Source: Lachnospiraceae bacterium
Lineage (GTDB): Bacteria; Bacillota_A; Clostridia; Lachnospirales; Lachnospiraceae
Assembly: GCA_017522685.1 (NCBI GenBank)
Contig: JAFWYN010000030.1
Location: 1-64,000 of the forward strand
Direction: 5' to 3'
DNA: 64,000 nucleotides
In this document: positions 51,766 through 60,367 of the stretch, piece by piece
Layout: the number at the start of each line of letters is the position of its first letter
Position numbering within the stretch: the stretch's first letter is position 1
Notes under the pieces: generated by a model
Databases searched by the model: none
The model's input: only the letters and a program-made list of their open reading frames with translations
Told to the model about the DNA's origin: nothing
Made by a program: the position numbers and the translations under genes

Positions 51766-51794
51766 TTGACAACTATATTGCACTGCGATATAGT
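51766..51794 (+). promoter_or_regulatory. promoter of the padR operon
   Basis: TTGACA (51766-51771), 17-base spacer, TATAGT (51789-51794). The spacer itself is part of the operator array. Confidence 0.8.
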
Positions 51795-51843
51795 TATATC
51801 ACACTACGATAGTCGCACTGCGATATATAACAGCGCGATATAA
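51774..51843. promoter_or_regulatory. PadR operator array
   Basis: Half-sites related to GCGATATA recur in both orientations across about 70 bp: TATATTGCACTGCGATATA is an imperfect palindrome covering the promoter spacer, followed by TATATCACACTACGATAGT, TCGCACTGCGATATA and GCGCGATATA. Several dimers could bind in a row. Autorepression by the PadR protein is expected from family precedent. Confidence 0.7.
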
Positions 51844-51901
51844 AGAGGAGTGAAACATACAGCAACCCATAAATGCGTAGATTACACAGGGGAGGTGTAG
51901 G

Positions 51902-52216
51902 ATGAACGCACACATTAAGAAAGTTTATGTTCCTATGACAGAGACCGGCTTTTATATCCTATTGTGCCTGCAATACCCTAATCACGGCTATGGCATCGTA
52001 CAAAGGGTTGAGCAGATGACGAAGGGGGAGATTCGTCTGACGCCGGGCACTATGTACGGAAGCCTGTCCAAGATGGAGAAGGATGGTCTGATATGCTTCG
52101 TACGGGAGGAAGAGAAGCGTAAGATTTATCAGATTACGGAGCTTGGAAGACAGGTGTTGGATTTGGAGTTAAAGCGGATTGAGAGATTGTATCTGAATTC
52201 AAAAGCAGGGGTTTAA
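51902..52216 (+). CDS. PadR-family transcriptional regulator
   Basis: This encodes 104 residues of a winged helix: FYILLCLQYPNHGYGIVQRVEQ, the recognition region LTPGTMYGSLSKMEKDGLI and the wing VREEEKRKIYQITELGRQVL. GGGGAGG precedes the ATG. It forms an operon with a DUF2812 membrane protein, a recurrent pair in Firmicutes. Confidence 0.92.
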   Translation: MNAHIKKVYVPMTETGFYILLCLQYPNHGYGIVQRVEQMTKGEIRLTPGTMYGSLSKMEKDGLICFVREEEKRKIYQITELGRQVLDLELKRIERLYLNSKAGV

Positions 52217-52237
52217 GACTCAGTCAGGAGGGATAGT

Positions 52238-52792
52238 ATGCCAAAGCAAAAGAAGGAATTTAAGTGGTTTACCATAGCGGATTATGAAAAGGAACAGGAC
52301 TACTTAAGGGAAATGCACAATCATGGTTGGTGCTTTCAGAAGGTAAACGGTCTGGGTACGTATCACTTTGAGGAATGTGAGCCGGCGGATGTGATATATC
52401 AGTTGGATTATAACAAGAAGGGACTGGCCAATAAGGAAGAATATGTACAGCTGTTTGAAGATTGCGGCTGGGAATATATACAGGATTTTTTTGGATTCAG
52501 CTATTTCCGTAAACCCATAGGAATTATGAACGAGGAGGAAGGGATTTTCTGTGATGATGCTTCCAGACTGGAGTTTATGAAGCGAATTCTGATAGGAAGG
52601 ATGACACCTTTGTTAGTCCTGTTGTTTACAATTGTGATTCCTCAGCTGATTGTCAATGCTTTCTTGGCGAATCATTCCTTAACATCATTTTTCCTGGGAA
52701 TGTTTACGGGAATCCTGGTAGGATATCTGGTGGTTTTCATCTGGTATTTGAAGCAGTATCGTAAGTTTAAGGCGAAGGTTTATAAGGAATAG
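52238..52792 (+). CDS. DUF2812-type membrane protein
   Basis: This encodes 184 residues. The N-terminal ~95 residues (KEFKWFTIADYEKEQDYLREMHNHGW ... GWEYIQDFFGFSYFRK) are the cytosolic DUF2812 domain; two transmembrane helices follow (MTPLLVLLFTIVIPQLIVNAF, FFLGMFTGILVGYLVVFIWYL). It is known to be paired with PadR genes; function unsettled. AGGAGGG precedes the ATG. Confidence 0.85.
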   Translation: MPKQKKEFKWFTIADYEKEQDYLREMHNHGWCFQKVNGLGTYHFEECEPADVIYQLDYNKKGLANKEEYVQLFEDCGWEYIQDFFGFSYFRKPIGIMNEEEGIFCDDASRLEFMKRILIGRMTPLLVLLFTIVIPQLIVNAFLANHSLTSFFLGMFTGILVGYLVVFIWYLKQYRKFKAKVYKE

Positions 52793-52875
52793 AACGTCAT
52801 GATTGTAACATAATAAATGTCCACAAAGTAAACGATTGTGAATTATGAACAATTTATTAAGATTATCAAAATATA

Positions 52876-52904
52876 TTGTCATTTTATGTTGGTTACCATA
52901 TAAT
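52876..52904 (+). promoter_or_regulatory. promoter of the HAD phosphatase gene
   Basis: TTGTCA (52876-52881), 17-base spacer, TATAAT (52899-52904). Confidence 0.65.
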
Positions 52905-52956
52905 AATTTCGTATGGCTTTATCATGGTAAAGCAATAAGGTGGAAAGGATGGGAGT

Positions 52957-53625
52957 ATGCTTATGGATTTCAAAGCAGTGGTTTTTGACATGGACGGTAT
53001 TATATTTGATTCCGAGCGCTTGGTAATCGATTGCTGGAAAGTGGTAGCAGAAAAATACGCCATCCCGAATATCGAAGAGGCTTGTAACGAATGCTTGGGC
53101 GTGAACGGTGTGGAAACCAAGGAGAAATTCTTAGACCGCTACGGTCGTGACTTCCCCTATGATGCATACAAAGCTGAAATGTCCAAGATATACCATGACA
53201 ATTACGATGGCGGCAGATTACCCATGAAAATCGGTGTGGTAGAGCTGTTAACATATTTAAAAGAAACCGGTGTAAAGGTGGCGCTGGCCTCCTCCACACG
53301 TACAGAAGTGGTGGTACAGCAGTTGCGTGACGCAGGCATCCTGGAATACTTCCAAGTGATTGTGGGAGGAGATATGGTGACCCGAAGCAAACCACAGCCG
53401 GATATTTTCTTAAAAGCCTGCGAGGAGCTGGGGGTGGCACCGGAAGAATCCTTCGCTATCGAAGATTCCTACAATGGCATCCGTGCCGCGGCAGCAGGAC
53501 ATTTACGTCCCCTGATGGTCCCCGACCTCATGCCCCCCACCGACGAAATGCGAAGCCTTTCGGAAGCAATCCTCGATACCCTTTTAGAAGTGAAGGGGTA
53601 TCTGAGAAATATTCAGAACGCTTAA
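52957..53625 (+). CDS. HAD-superfamily phosphatase, beta-phosphoglucomutase-like
   Basis: This encodes 222 residues. HAD motif I VVFDMDGIIFDSE (nucleophile Asp and acid Asp), motif II ALASSTRTEVV, motif III lysine in VTRSKPQPDIFLKA, motif IV IEDSYNGIRAA. An alpha-helical cap follows motif I, as in phosphoglucomutases and sugar-phosphate phosphatases. Start may be 52957 or 52963; both have a usable ribosome site (AAAGGA or GGGAG). Confidence 0.92.
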   Translation: MLMDFKAVVFDMDGIIFDSERLVIDCWKVVAEKYAIPNIEEACNECLGVNGVETKEKFLDRYGRDFPYDAYKAEMSKIYHDNYDGGRLPMKIGVVELLTYLKETGVKVALASSTRTEVVVQQLRDAGILEYFQVIVGGDMVTRSKPQPDIFLKACEELGVAPEESFAIEDSYNGIRAAAAGHLRPLMVPDLMPPTDEMRSLSEAILDTLLEVKGYLRNIQNA

Positions 53626-53661
53626 GTTGATATATTTATTTAGTTTTGTTCCATAACCCAG

Positions 53662-53815
53662 CGGTTGGGGGAATAGGTATTATGTAATGCACCGTATAAA
53701 AGAACAGGCACCGTGGTTATGTGTGACCGGTGCGGACGAATAGTCCGAACAGGGCATACATAACGAGGGGCATGTTTTTTATCCGGTGTGTGAATAATAC
53801 CTATTCCACCGACCG
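53662..53815 (+). ncRNA. structured RNA element, copy 1 (unassigned class)
   Basis: A 154-nt near-continuous hairpin. The outer stem pairs 53662-53683 with 53794-53815 at 21 of 22 positions. Inside, GTAATGCACC and GTATAAAAGAACAG (53684-53707) face GAGGGGCATG and TTTTTTATCCGGTGTGTGA (53765-53793); CACCG pairs with CGGTG. The distal arm has GTTATGTGTG/CATACATAAC capped by GGAC/GTCC. It ends 27 nt before the next start codon. A second copy is at 55740-55896. Confidence 0.75.
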
Positions 53816-53842
53816 CGGAAGTATATGCGAAGGAGGCCCTAC

Positions 53843-54904
53843 ATGAATAATTTCAGATTACCCTACCATTTGATAGTTCAGGAAGGCATTTTTGAACGCG
53901 TGGATGAGGTCATGGCCGATTGCGTGCCGGACATTAAGAATAAAAAATTGATTATTGTGACAGACGCCAATCTCCAGACCCTTTTCGGAGATATCATCAA
54001 AGCCCTTCAGGCGGATTTCCGGAAGTCGGAAGTGTATTTGGTACAGAACAATTATTTCGAGGATGCAGTGGCACTTGCAAAGTATGCCTGCATGAATAAT
54101 GTGAATGTAATCATCGGCTTTGGTGGCGGTACCGTGCTGGATTTGGCTAAATATGCGGCCTTTGTCAGCAAGGCAATGTACCTTTGCCTGCCTACTACTT
54201 TGAGTAATGATAGCTTGGCATCTCCCGTGGCGGTACTGGGTACCGAGGGTAAGGCACGTAAAACCTTTAAATGTACCATACCCGATGCCATCATCGTAGA
54301 TGTCAATGTGATAACCGGTGCGCCGGACCGCCAGCTTTTGGCAGGAATCGGTGACACTATCAGCAAATATACCGCGTTGAATGACTGGAAGCTGGCTCAT
54401 ACCGTGGGCAACAGCAAGGTGGATGATTTCGCCTACATGATTTCCAAGATGGCCTTTAATACCATTTGTTATAGCGAGGAATTACCATTAAAAAGCAAGG
54501 ATTTTATCAAGCTTCTGACCCAGGCATTGGTAATGGGCGGATTGGCTATGGAAATCGCCGGAGATTCCAGACCTGCAAGCGGTTCCGAGCATTTATTCTG
54601 CCATGCGTTGGAGGAGAATTTCAGTGAGCAGGTGAATGTGACACACGGTATTGCAGTGGCTATGGGAAGCTATGGAGCATGTATTTTCCAGAACCGCAAT
54701 ATTGCAAAGATTACCAGATTGTTGAAGCAATATAAATTGCCTGTGAAGCCCTCAAGCTGGGGTATCACCGAAGAAATATTCGTGGCAGCCTGGCAGCAGG
54801 CGTCTGCCAGCAGACCGGACCGCTATACCATCTTAAATAACACGGATTTGTCCTATGAAAGACTGGCTGGCCTTTATAAAGAGATGGAGGAAGTGTTTGG
54901 ATGA
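53843..54904 (+). CDS. sn-glycerol-1-phosphate dehydrogenase-like protein (AraM/EgsA group)
   Basis: This encodes 353 residues of the iron-type dehydroquinate-synthase-like fold. NAD loop GFGGGTVLDLAKYAA, CLPTTLSNDSLASPVAVLG, AGIGDTISKYTALNDW, metal histidines in GSEHLFCHAL and VTHGIAVAMGSYG. The LSNDSLASP stretch sets it with glycerol-1-phosphate dehydrogenases and not glycerol dehydrogenases. AAGGAGG precedes the ATG at 53843. It carries the first RNA element in its 5' UTR. Confidence 0.85.
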   Translation: MNNFRLPYHLIVQEGIFERVDEVMADCVPDIKNKKLIIVTDANLQTLFGDIIKALQADFRKSEVYLVQNNYFEDAVALAKYACMNNVNVIIGFGGGTVLDLAKYAAFVSKAMYLCLPTTLSNDSLASPVAVLGTEGKARKTFKCTIPDAIIVDVNVITGAPDRQLLAGIGDTISKYTALNDWKLAHTVGNSKVDDFAYMISKMAFNTICYSEELPLKSKDFIKLLTQALVMGGLAMEIAGDSRPASGSEHLFCHALEENFSEQVNVTHGIAVAMGSYGACIFQNRNIAKITRLLKQYKLPVKPSSWGITEEIFVAAWQQASASRPDRYTILNNTDLSYERLAGLYKEMEEVFG

Positions 54905-55671
54905 TCATCGATACACATGCCCATTATGATGACAAGGCCTTCGATGAAGACCGTGCAGAATTATTGCAAAGCATGCAAGGTGCAGGAGTAGGACGCATTG
55001 TGAATATCGGTTCCAGCCTGGGTGCCTGCAAGCAGACCATACAGTTGATGGAGAAGTATGATTTTGTCTATGGAGCGCTGGGGATTCACCCTACGGACAG
55101 CGGCGAATTGACCGAAAGCGACATAGAATGGATTAAGGATAATTGTACATTGGATAAATGCGTGGCAGTGGGAGAAATCGGTCTGGATTATTATTGGGAT
55201 GAACCGGACCGTGCCATACAGAAAAAGTGGTTTGTGTGCCAACTGGAGCTGGCCAGGGAAGTAAAGCTTCCGGTAGTCATTCACTCCAGAGATGCGGCAC
55301 AGGATACCGTAGAGATTATGAAAGCGGAGCATGTGCAGGACATCGGTGGTGTGGTGCACTGCTATTCCTACAGCAAAGAGCTGGCCAAAACCTTCCTGGA
55401 TATGGGCTTTTACTTCGGCATCGGCGGCGTGGTCACCTTTAACAACGGCCGCAAACTAAAAGAAGTGGTGGAATACCTTCCCATGGACCGTATCGTATTG
55501 GAAACCGACAGTCCTTATCTGGCACCGGTACCTTATCGCGGCAAACGCAACGATTCCCGCAAATTAACCCACGTGGTGGAACAGATTGCAACCATCAAGG
55601 GCCTCACCCCGGAAGAAATAATCCAAACCACCACCCAAAACGCATACAACCTATACCCCAAACTGAAATAA
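54901..55671 (+). CDS. tatD: TatD-family metal-dependent hydrolase/DNase
   Basis: This encodes 256 residues of a TIM barrel. Metal ligands: IIDTHAHYDDKAFDEDR (HxH), VGEIGLDYYWD (Glu), LPVVIHSRDA (His), GVVHCYSY (His), VLETDSPYLAP (Asp). TatD proteins are 3'-5' exonucleases or D-tyrosyl-tRNA-like deacylases. The start overlaps the preceding gene by 4 bp, so the pair is one unit. Confidence 0.93.
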   Translation: MIIDTHAHYDDKAFDEDRAELLQSMQGAGVGRIVNIGSSLGACKQTIQLMEKYDFVYGALGIHPTDSGELTESDIEWIKDNCTLDKCVAVGEIGLDYYWDEPDRAIQKKWFVCQLELAREVKLPVVIHSRDAAQDTVEIMKAEHVQDIGGVVHCYSYSKELAKTFLDMGFYFGIGGVVTFNNGRKLKEVVEYLPMDRIVLETDSPYLAPVPYRGKRNDSRKLTHVVEQIATIKGLTPEEIIQTTTQNAYNLYPKLK

Positions 55672-55739
55672 CTACTCAAAGCGATCTAACAAACCGAACT
55701 TGAGTATTTATTAATATAATTTCTATGAGGAACCGACTA

Positions 55740-55896
55740 GTGTCGGAGGGTATACTTGTCACGTAATGCACTGTATAAAAGAACAGTCGACGAAATCTGT
55801 ATGCCACTGACGGACAGGTCTGTCCGGCATATGGCATACAGATTGAGGAGAATGTTTTTTATACAGTGTGTGAGTGACTGGTATACCTTCCGACAC
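55740..55896 (+). ncRNA. structured RNA element, copy 2 (unassigned class)
   Basis: A 157-nt hairpin. The outer stem pairs 55740-55762 with 55874-55896 (one mismatch, G-U pairs). GTAATGCACT and GTATAAAAGAACAG (55763-55786) face GAGGAGAATG and TTTTTTATACAGTGTGTGA (55845-55873); here CACTG pairs with CAGTG, a compensatory change from copy 1. The distal arm AATCTGTATGCC/GGCATACAGATT differs wholly in sequence but keeps the fold. It ends 23 nt before the ABC ATPase start. Confidence 0.75.
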
Positions 55897-55919
55897 AAAC
55901 GGGAAACAAGGAGGAGAAA

Positions 55920-56864
55920 ATGTCTTTAGAAGTCAAAAACCTGAAAAAAACTTATGGCACGAAGACGGTTGTAGACAACCTGTCTTTTGAACTCAAGGAG
56001 CCCGGCGTATACGCTCTTTTGGGTACCAACGGTGCCGGCAAAACCACATCCATCCGTATGATTTTAGGGATGTTGGCAAAGGACAGCGGTGAAGTCCTTT
56101 GGAACGGAAAGCCCATTGACCCCATGAATATGAACGTGGGATATTTGGCAGAAGAAAGAGGTCTTTATCCTAAGTATAGCCTTATGGATCAGCTGCTTTA
56201 CTTCGCAAAGCTGAAAGGCGTGGATAAGGAAACTGCTAAGAAGCGTATTAAATACTGGGCAGAGCGTCTGGAGGTAGAGGAGTATCTCTATCCGCCTAAA
56301 AAGGTAAAAGGCAAAAAGCCTGAAAAGCCCAAGACAGCAGAACAGCTTTCCAAGGGTAACCAGCAGAAGATTCAGCTTATGGCAGCATTGCTTTCTGAGC
56401 CGGAATTATTAATATTAGACGAGCCCTTAAGTGGTTTGGACCCTGTAAATACCGATTTGTTCAAGGGAATCATCCGTGAAGAAATCAGCAAGGGCAAGTA
56501 TTTAATCATGTCATCTCACCAGATGTTTACCATCGAAGAGTTCTGTAAGGATATTACCATTTTGAATCGTGGTAAGGCAGTACTTCAGGGTGATTTGAAT
56601 GAAATTAAGAAGGGCTATGGCCGTGTGAACCTGATGGTAAAATGTGAAGAGTCCTTTGCAGACCTGATTGAGAAGCACGGACTTCCCATTGTAAACGATA
56701 CTCCCGACGGTACACAGCTGAAGGTGACCGGTGAAGAGCAGGCCACTGCATTCCTGGCTGATTTGTTGAAGGAAAACAAAAAGGTAGTCCGCTTCGAATT
56801 GCGTGAGCCTTCTTTGCACGAAATATTCGTAGAGAAAGCAGGGGCAGCAAATGAGGAAGAGTGA
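55920..56864 (+). CDS. ABC exporter ATPase, NatA-like
   Basis: This encodes 314 residues. Walker A GTNGAGKTTSIR, signature LSKGNQQKIQLMAALL, Walker B LLILDEPLSGLDP, switch SSHQM. A lysine/proline insertion (PPKKVKGKKPEKPKTAEQ, about 122-139) precedes the signature; the C-terminal ~90 residues form the regulatory extension of NatA-type ATPases. AAGGAGGAG precedes the ATG. It overlaps the first permease by 14 bp. Confidence 0.93.
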   Translation: MSLEVKNLKKTYGTKTVVDNLSFELKEPGVYALLGTNGAGKTTSIRMILGMLAKDSGEVLWNGKPIDPMNMNVGYLAEERGLYPKYSLMDQLLYFAKLKGVDKETAKKRIKYWAERLEVEEYLYPPKKVKGKKPEKPKTAEQLSKGNQQKIQLMAALLSEPELLILDEPLSGLDPVNTDLFKGIIREEISKGKYLIMSSHQMFTIEEFCKDITILNRGKAVLQGDLNEIKKGYGRVNLMVKCEESFADLIEKHGLPIVNDTPDGTQLKVTGEEQATAFLADLLKENKKVVRFELREPSLHEIFVEKAGAANEEE

Positions 56865-58278
56865 GTACATAGGCTGGAAGGAGGTCTTTCACTTCACCCT
56901 GGCACAGGGTATGAAGGGGGGCGCCTATAAAGGCTTTTTGATCGTAGGATGCTTGATAGTGCTTTTAGCTCAGCCGGTGGTGAATTTTTTCAAAACCATG
57001 GACAAAGAGGAAGAAGCATATCATTGCGAAGTGACGGAATTTACCGTATATGATGAAGTGGGATTACCCATTGATTATACCAAGGCTCTTGCAGACGAGG
57101 GCTTTAAAGATGTAAAGATTAACACCGCTCCCACCATGAGCTTTGATGACCATATGAAGCTTTTGGAGGAAAAGAGCAAGGATAAGGAAGGCGAAAAGAG
57201 CAAAGAGGTTATCGTACATATGACCTATGAAGAGGCGGGTTACTTTAACCTGACCTTCGTAAAGGCTTCCAATGCGGATTTAAAGGATAACGATGCCCAG
57301 AAGCTGGCAGATACTTTTTACAGCTATTTTGATGAGGAAAGAATTAATGCAATCCAGGTATCGCAGGAACAGATGGATTTCTTAAATCGTCCCGTGGATA
57401 CCAAGCTGGAGTTTGTGACAGAAGCAGGGGAAGCAGTTCCGGAAGAGGAGAAGGCAGAAGCTATCAGCACGGAAGAATATAATGTAATGTATATATTGAT
57501 TTTTGTGGTTTTTATGATAGTAAACCTTTGTGGTAGTAGTATTGCTACATCCATCATCACCGAGAAGTCCACTAAAGTTGTGGAATATTTGATGATAAAT
57601 ATTCGTCCTATGGCATTGATTACAGGTAAGATTTTAGCAAACTTAGTCATGGTAATCATTCAGTTTGCAGCTATGGGTGTCTGCTTTGTAGCCTCCGGTT
57701 TCATCAATAAGGCTCTGTTTGGAGAGGCTGAGAAAGTTGCTGCAACTGAAGGTTTTGAGGTTTCAGTCATGGACTCATCTGCTATGCTGGAGTTACTGTC
57801 CGGTGTCAGTGTGGGTGAAGTATTGATGGCAGTTGTAGCTGTAATTTGTGGTATGATGTTTTTCTGTATTCTGGCAGGTTTATGCGGTGCTACCGCCAGT
57901 AAGTTGGAAGAACTCTCAGAAAGTACGAAGCTGTACACTATGCTGCAGGTGATCGGTTTCTTATTAAGCTTTGCCGTAGTAATGATGCTGTATAGCGGTG
58001 CCGGTAATCAGACCTTTACAAATATTTGTTGTTTGCTTCCCATCTCATCTCCTTTTATTTTGCCTGCATGTCTCTTATTAGGCAAGGTGTCTTGGGGAGT
58101 AAGTATCATCGGTTTGGTACTTTTAGTGGTTGTTGTGTGGGTATTATTTACCCTTAGCGCAATGGTATATGAGTCATTGATTTTCTACAATGGTAAGGTT
58201 ATGAGCTTTAAGGATATCTTACAGATTGCAAAGAATCGCAGACAGGTAGAAAGAAAGGGGGAAATGAGTCATGAATAG
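56851..58278 (+). CDS. ABC exporter permease, NatB-like (first)
   Basis: This encodes 475 residues. One N-terminal transmembrane helix (GFLIVGCLIVLLAQPVVNFF), an extracytoplasmic domain of about 180 residues (CEVTEFTVYDEVGLP ... ISTEEYN), then five or six helices, including MALITGKILANLVMVIIQFA. This is the ABC-2/NatB plan. It pairs with the similar gene that follows. AGGGG precedes the ATG. Confidence 0.88.
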   Translation: MRKSEYIGWKEVFHFTLAQGMKGGAYKGFLIVGCLIVLLAQPVVNFFKTMDKEEEAYHCEVTEFTVYDEVGLPIDYTKALADEGFKDVKINTAPTMSFDDHMKLLEEKSKDKEGEKSKEVIVHMTYEEAGYFNLTFVKASNADLKDNDAQKLADTFYSYFDEERINAIQVSQEQMDFLNRPVDTKLEFVTEAGEAVPEEEKAEAISTEEYNVMYILIFVVFMIVNLCGSSIATSIITEKSTKVVEYLMINIRPMALITGKILANLVMVIIQFAAMGVCFVASGFINKALFGEAEKVAATEGFEVSVMDSSAMLELLSGVSVGEVLMAVVAVICGMMFFCILAGLCGATASKLEELSESTKLYTMLQVIGFLLSFAVVMMLYSGAGNQTFTNICCLLPISSPFILPACLLLGKVSWGVSIIGLVLLVVVVWVLFTLSAMVYESLIFYNGKVMSFKDILQIAKNRRQVERKGEMSHE

Positions 58279-59641
58279 ATCCTTATTTCATGGTTGGAGA
58301 GATGTCTTTTCTTTCACCTTTAAGCAGGGAGTAGGTACTAAGAAGTATAAGAGTATTACCTTTGGTGTTGCTATAGCACTATTGGTGGTAGGCATGGCTA
58401 TCAGCGTGATTATGGCCATCGTCCAGCAGAAGGATAAAGAGGAGATCTCTAATTTAGAGGTAGTGCATGTAATTGATGAAAGTAATCTTCAGGTATTGTA
58501 TCTGGATGGTTTTATGGAAGCCAATGGGGAAAAGTATCCCAATGTAAGCTTTGTGGTAGAGGCCGGAACCGTAGATGCGATGGTACAGAAGATTGCCAAG
58601 GAAGCGGACCCTGAAAGCGGTTGTAAGGATGCAGTGCTTCATATCAGTGAAACAGATGAAGGTTATCTCATGAGTATGTATCTGCCGGAGAATTCTGCAT
58701 TATCTAAGGATGAGGGAGAAGATTTTCTTTCAGCGTTGACTATGGTCATGGAGCAGAGTAAGCTGTATTCCACGGATATCCCCATGGAGAAGCTGGGCGT
58801 GGTAATGAGTGGTGTGGTCACCACTATGCTGGACGCCGGTGAAGACGAAAAGAGCATGGGCGAGGAATTGGTAGCTGTATTTTTACCTTTCATTTTTGTA
58901 ATGTTTTTGTATATGTTAACCATTCTGTATGGACAGAGTATCGGTAATATTGTCATTATGGAAAAGGTGACCAAGCTGATGGAAATGATGTTAACCATGA
59001 CCAGACCCTATGGACTGATTATGGGTAAGATTTTTGCGACGGCATTCAGTGGTATCCTGCAAATGGTTATCTGGATTGGTTCTTTGGTAGGCGGCTTCTT
59101 TGCCGGCCACTTTGTTGCCAAGGAGATGATTTATCCGGAATATACCAATTACCTTTTAGAGGTGTTTGAACTGTTAAAGGGTCAGGATGGCAGCACAGCC
59201 TTTAGTACAGGAGCTTTGGTGCTGGGACTTTTGACTGCTTGTCTTGCGTTCCTGTTCTACTGTGTATTGGCAGGTATGATTGCCAGTTTTGCAGACAAGG
59301 CAGAAAACCTGTCACAGATCATGGGTTATTATATGATGGCGGTAATCATAGGTTACTTTGCAGGTATCTTTTTACCTATGTCCGGTTTGATGGGAGGGTC
59401 CGGAAACGAGACTTTAATGACCCTGGCACGTATCTTCCCCATCACCAGTGCTTATTTATTACCCTGTGATATAGTAGTAGGCAATATTACAGTGTTGGAA
59501 AGCCTTCTGTACGTAGGCATTTTATTAGTGACGACCATTGTCTTAATCCTTGTAACCGGTAAGGTTTACAAGAACCAGCTCTTCTATAAGGGCGCAGGCT
59601 TCTTAAGCCGATTTAAGAAAAAGAAAAAAGAAGAAGCGTAA
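58271..59641 (+). CDS. ABC exporter permease, NatB-like (second)
   Basis: This encodes 456 residues, same plan as the preceding permease: N-terminal helix (ITFGVAIALLVVGMAISVIMAIV), extracytoplasmic domain to about 200, then six helices (EKVTKLMEMMLTMTRPYGLIMGKI). The two begin alike (GWKEVFHFTLAQG and GWRDVFSFTFKQG), indicating an old tandem duplication; together they should form a heterodimer. Overlaps the previous gene by 8 bp. Terminator follows. Confidence 0.88.
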   Translation: MNRSLFHGWRDVFSFTFKQGVGTKKYKSITFGVAIALLVVGMAISVIMAIVQQKDKEEISNLEVVHVIDESNLQVLYLDGFMEANGEKYPNVSFVVEAGTVDAMVQKIAKEADPESGCKDAVLHISETDEGYLMSMYLPENSALSKDEGEDFLSALTMVMEQSKLYSTDIPMEKLGVVMSGVVTTMLDAGEDEKSMGEELVAVFLPFIFVMFLYMLTILYGQSIGNIVIMEKVTKLMEMMLTMTRPYGLIMGKIFATAFSGILQMVIWIGSLVGGFFAGHFVAKEMIYPEYTNYLLEVFELLKGQDGSTAFSTGALVLGLLTACLAFLFYCVLAGMIASFADKAENLSQIMGYYMMAVIIGYFAGIFLPMSGLMGGSGNETLMTLARIFPITSAYLLPCDIVVGNITVLESLLYVGILLVTTIVLILVTGKVYKNQLFYKGAGFLSRFKKKKKEEA

Positions 59642-59648
59642 AGAAAAA

Positions 59649-59680
59649 ACGCGGGAGCAGTAATTGCTTCCGCGTTTTAT
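59649..59680. terminator. bidirectional terminator after the NatAB-like operon
   Basis: ACGCGGGAGCA and TGCTTCCGCGT form an 11-bp stem (one G-U) with a 5-base loop, followed by TTTTAT on plus and a T-run on minus. It also serves the PilZ gene. Confidence 0.85.
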
Positions 59681-59688
59681 GTTGTGAA

Positions 59689-60300
59689 CTATTCTAATCT
59701 GGTGCGATTTCGTCTTTGCTTCAGACTTAAATAAGAGGATAAATCCCTGCAAAGGTTAATGGTTTCAAAACCGTATACGGTCATTTCTTCCCGTTCTTCA
59801 ATACGGACCAGCTTGCCGGTCAAATCAATGACACATCCCACATCTTCAAAATAAATGGATAAAAGAGTACCCTTGCTAAGCTCTAATTCTTTCTTGCGAT
59901 CTGCAATGGCAAAGCCGGTCAGACTGATGTCTTTCACCAGCACATGCTTGGCACCGTTGCCGCTCAGCCGCATCTGCGCGATTATACCAATGGCTACACG
60001 GAAGCAACCGCGACGATTGTGCTTCACACCATCCGTAGGAGCCTGGACAATATAGTCCTCCTTATAGGTCACTACCTTCACATTACGCCACATAATGGGG
60101 ATACTGTCTTCCCCCATGGCTTCCATGTCTACATGCACGTTTTCGAAACTCAGACGTTGGTTGTACAGGATGGTGATTAAGGCAATATTCTCTTTTAAAT
60201 GTCTTTTTACTATGCCATACAGGTCAAGGGAATTGTTGTCGGTGGATATATGTAATACAAAGCGATTCCCCTCTGCCACTTCCGATAAAATATGTCCCAC
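59689..60300 (-). CDS. PilZ-domain protein (c-di-GMP receptor type)
   Basis: This encodes 203 residues from a GTG start (GGGGG upstream). An N-terminal YcgR-like barrel (1-95) is followed by PilZ: the arginine motif HNRRGCFRVAI (about 94-104) and KDISLTGFAI (about 123-132), both intact. It should bind c-di-GMP and act on motility or envelope functions. An HD-GYP phosphodiesterase lies 40 kb away in this window; no GGDEF protein is seen. Confidence 0.88.
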   Translation of the reverse strand: MGHILSEVAEGNRFVLHISTDNNSLDLYGIVKRHLKENIALITILYNQRLSFENVHVDMEAMGEDSIPIMWRNVKVVTYKEDYIVQAPTDGVKHNRRGCFRVAIGIIAQMRLSGNGAKHVLVKDISLTGFAIADRKKELELSKGTLLSIYFEDVGCVIDLTGKLVRIEEREEMTVYGFETINLCRDLSSYLSLKQRRNRTRLE

Positions 60301-60330
60301 AAAATACCCCCATTAACAGTTTCCACAAAA

Positions 60331-60351
60331 GAGGGGATATTTAATCCCCTC
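60331..60351 (-). terminator. intrinsic terminator of the STAS-like gene
   Basis: GAGGGGAT and ATCCCCTC form an 8-bp stem with a 5-base loop; TTTTGTG follows on the minus strand. Confidence 0.8.
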
Positions 60352-60367
60352 CATGAGTTTACTAAAT

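Noticed and set aside
53662..55896. Recent duplication or insertion sequence ends
   Set aside because: The two elements differ in most of their sequence but keep pairing, which points to conserved RNA structure; no transposase or target duplication is seen.
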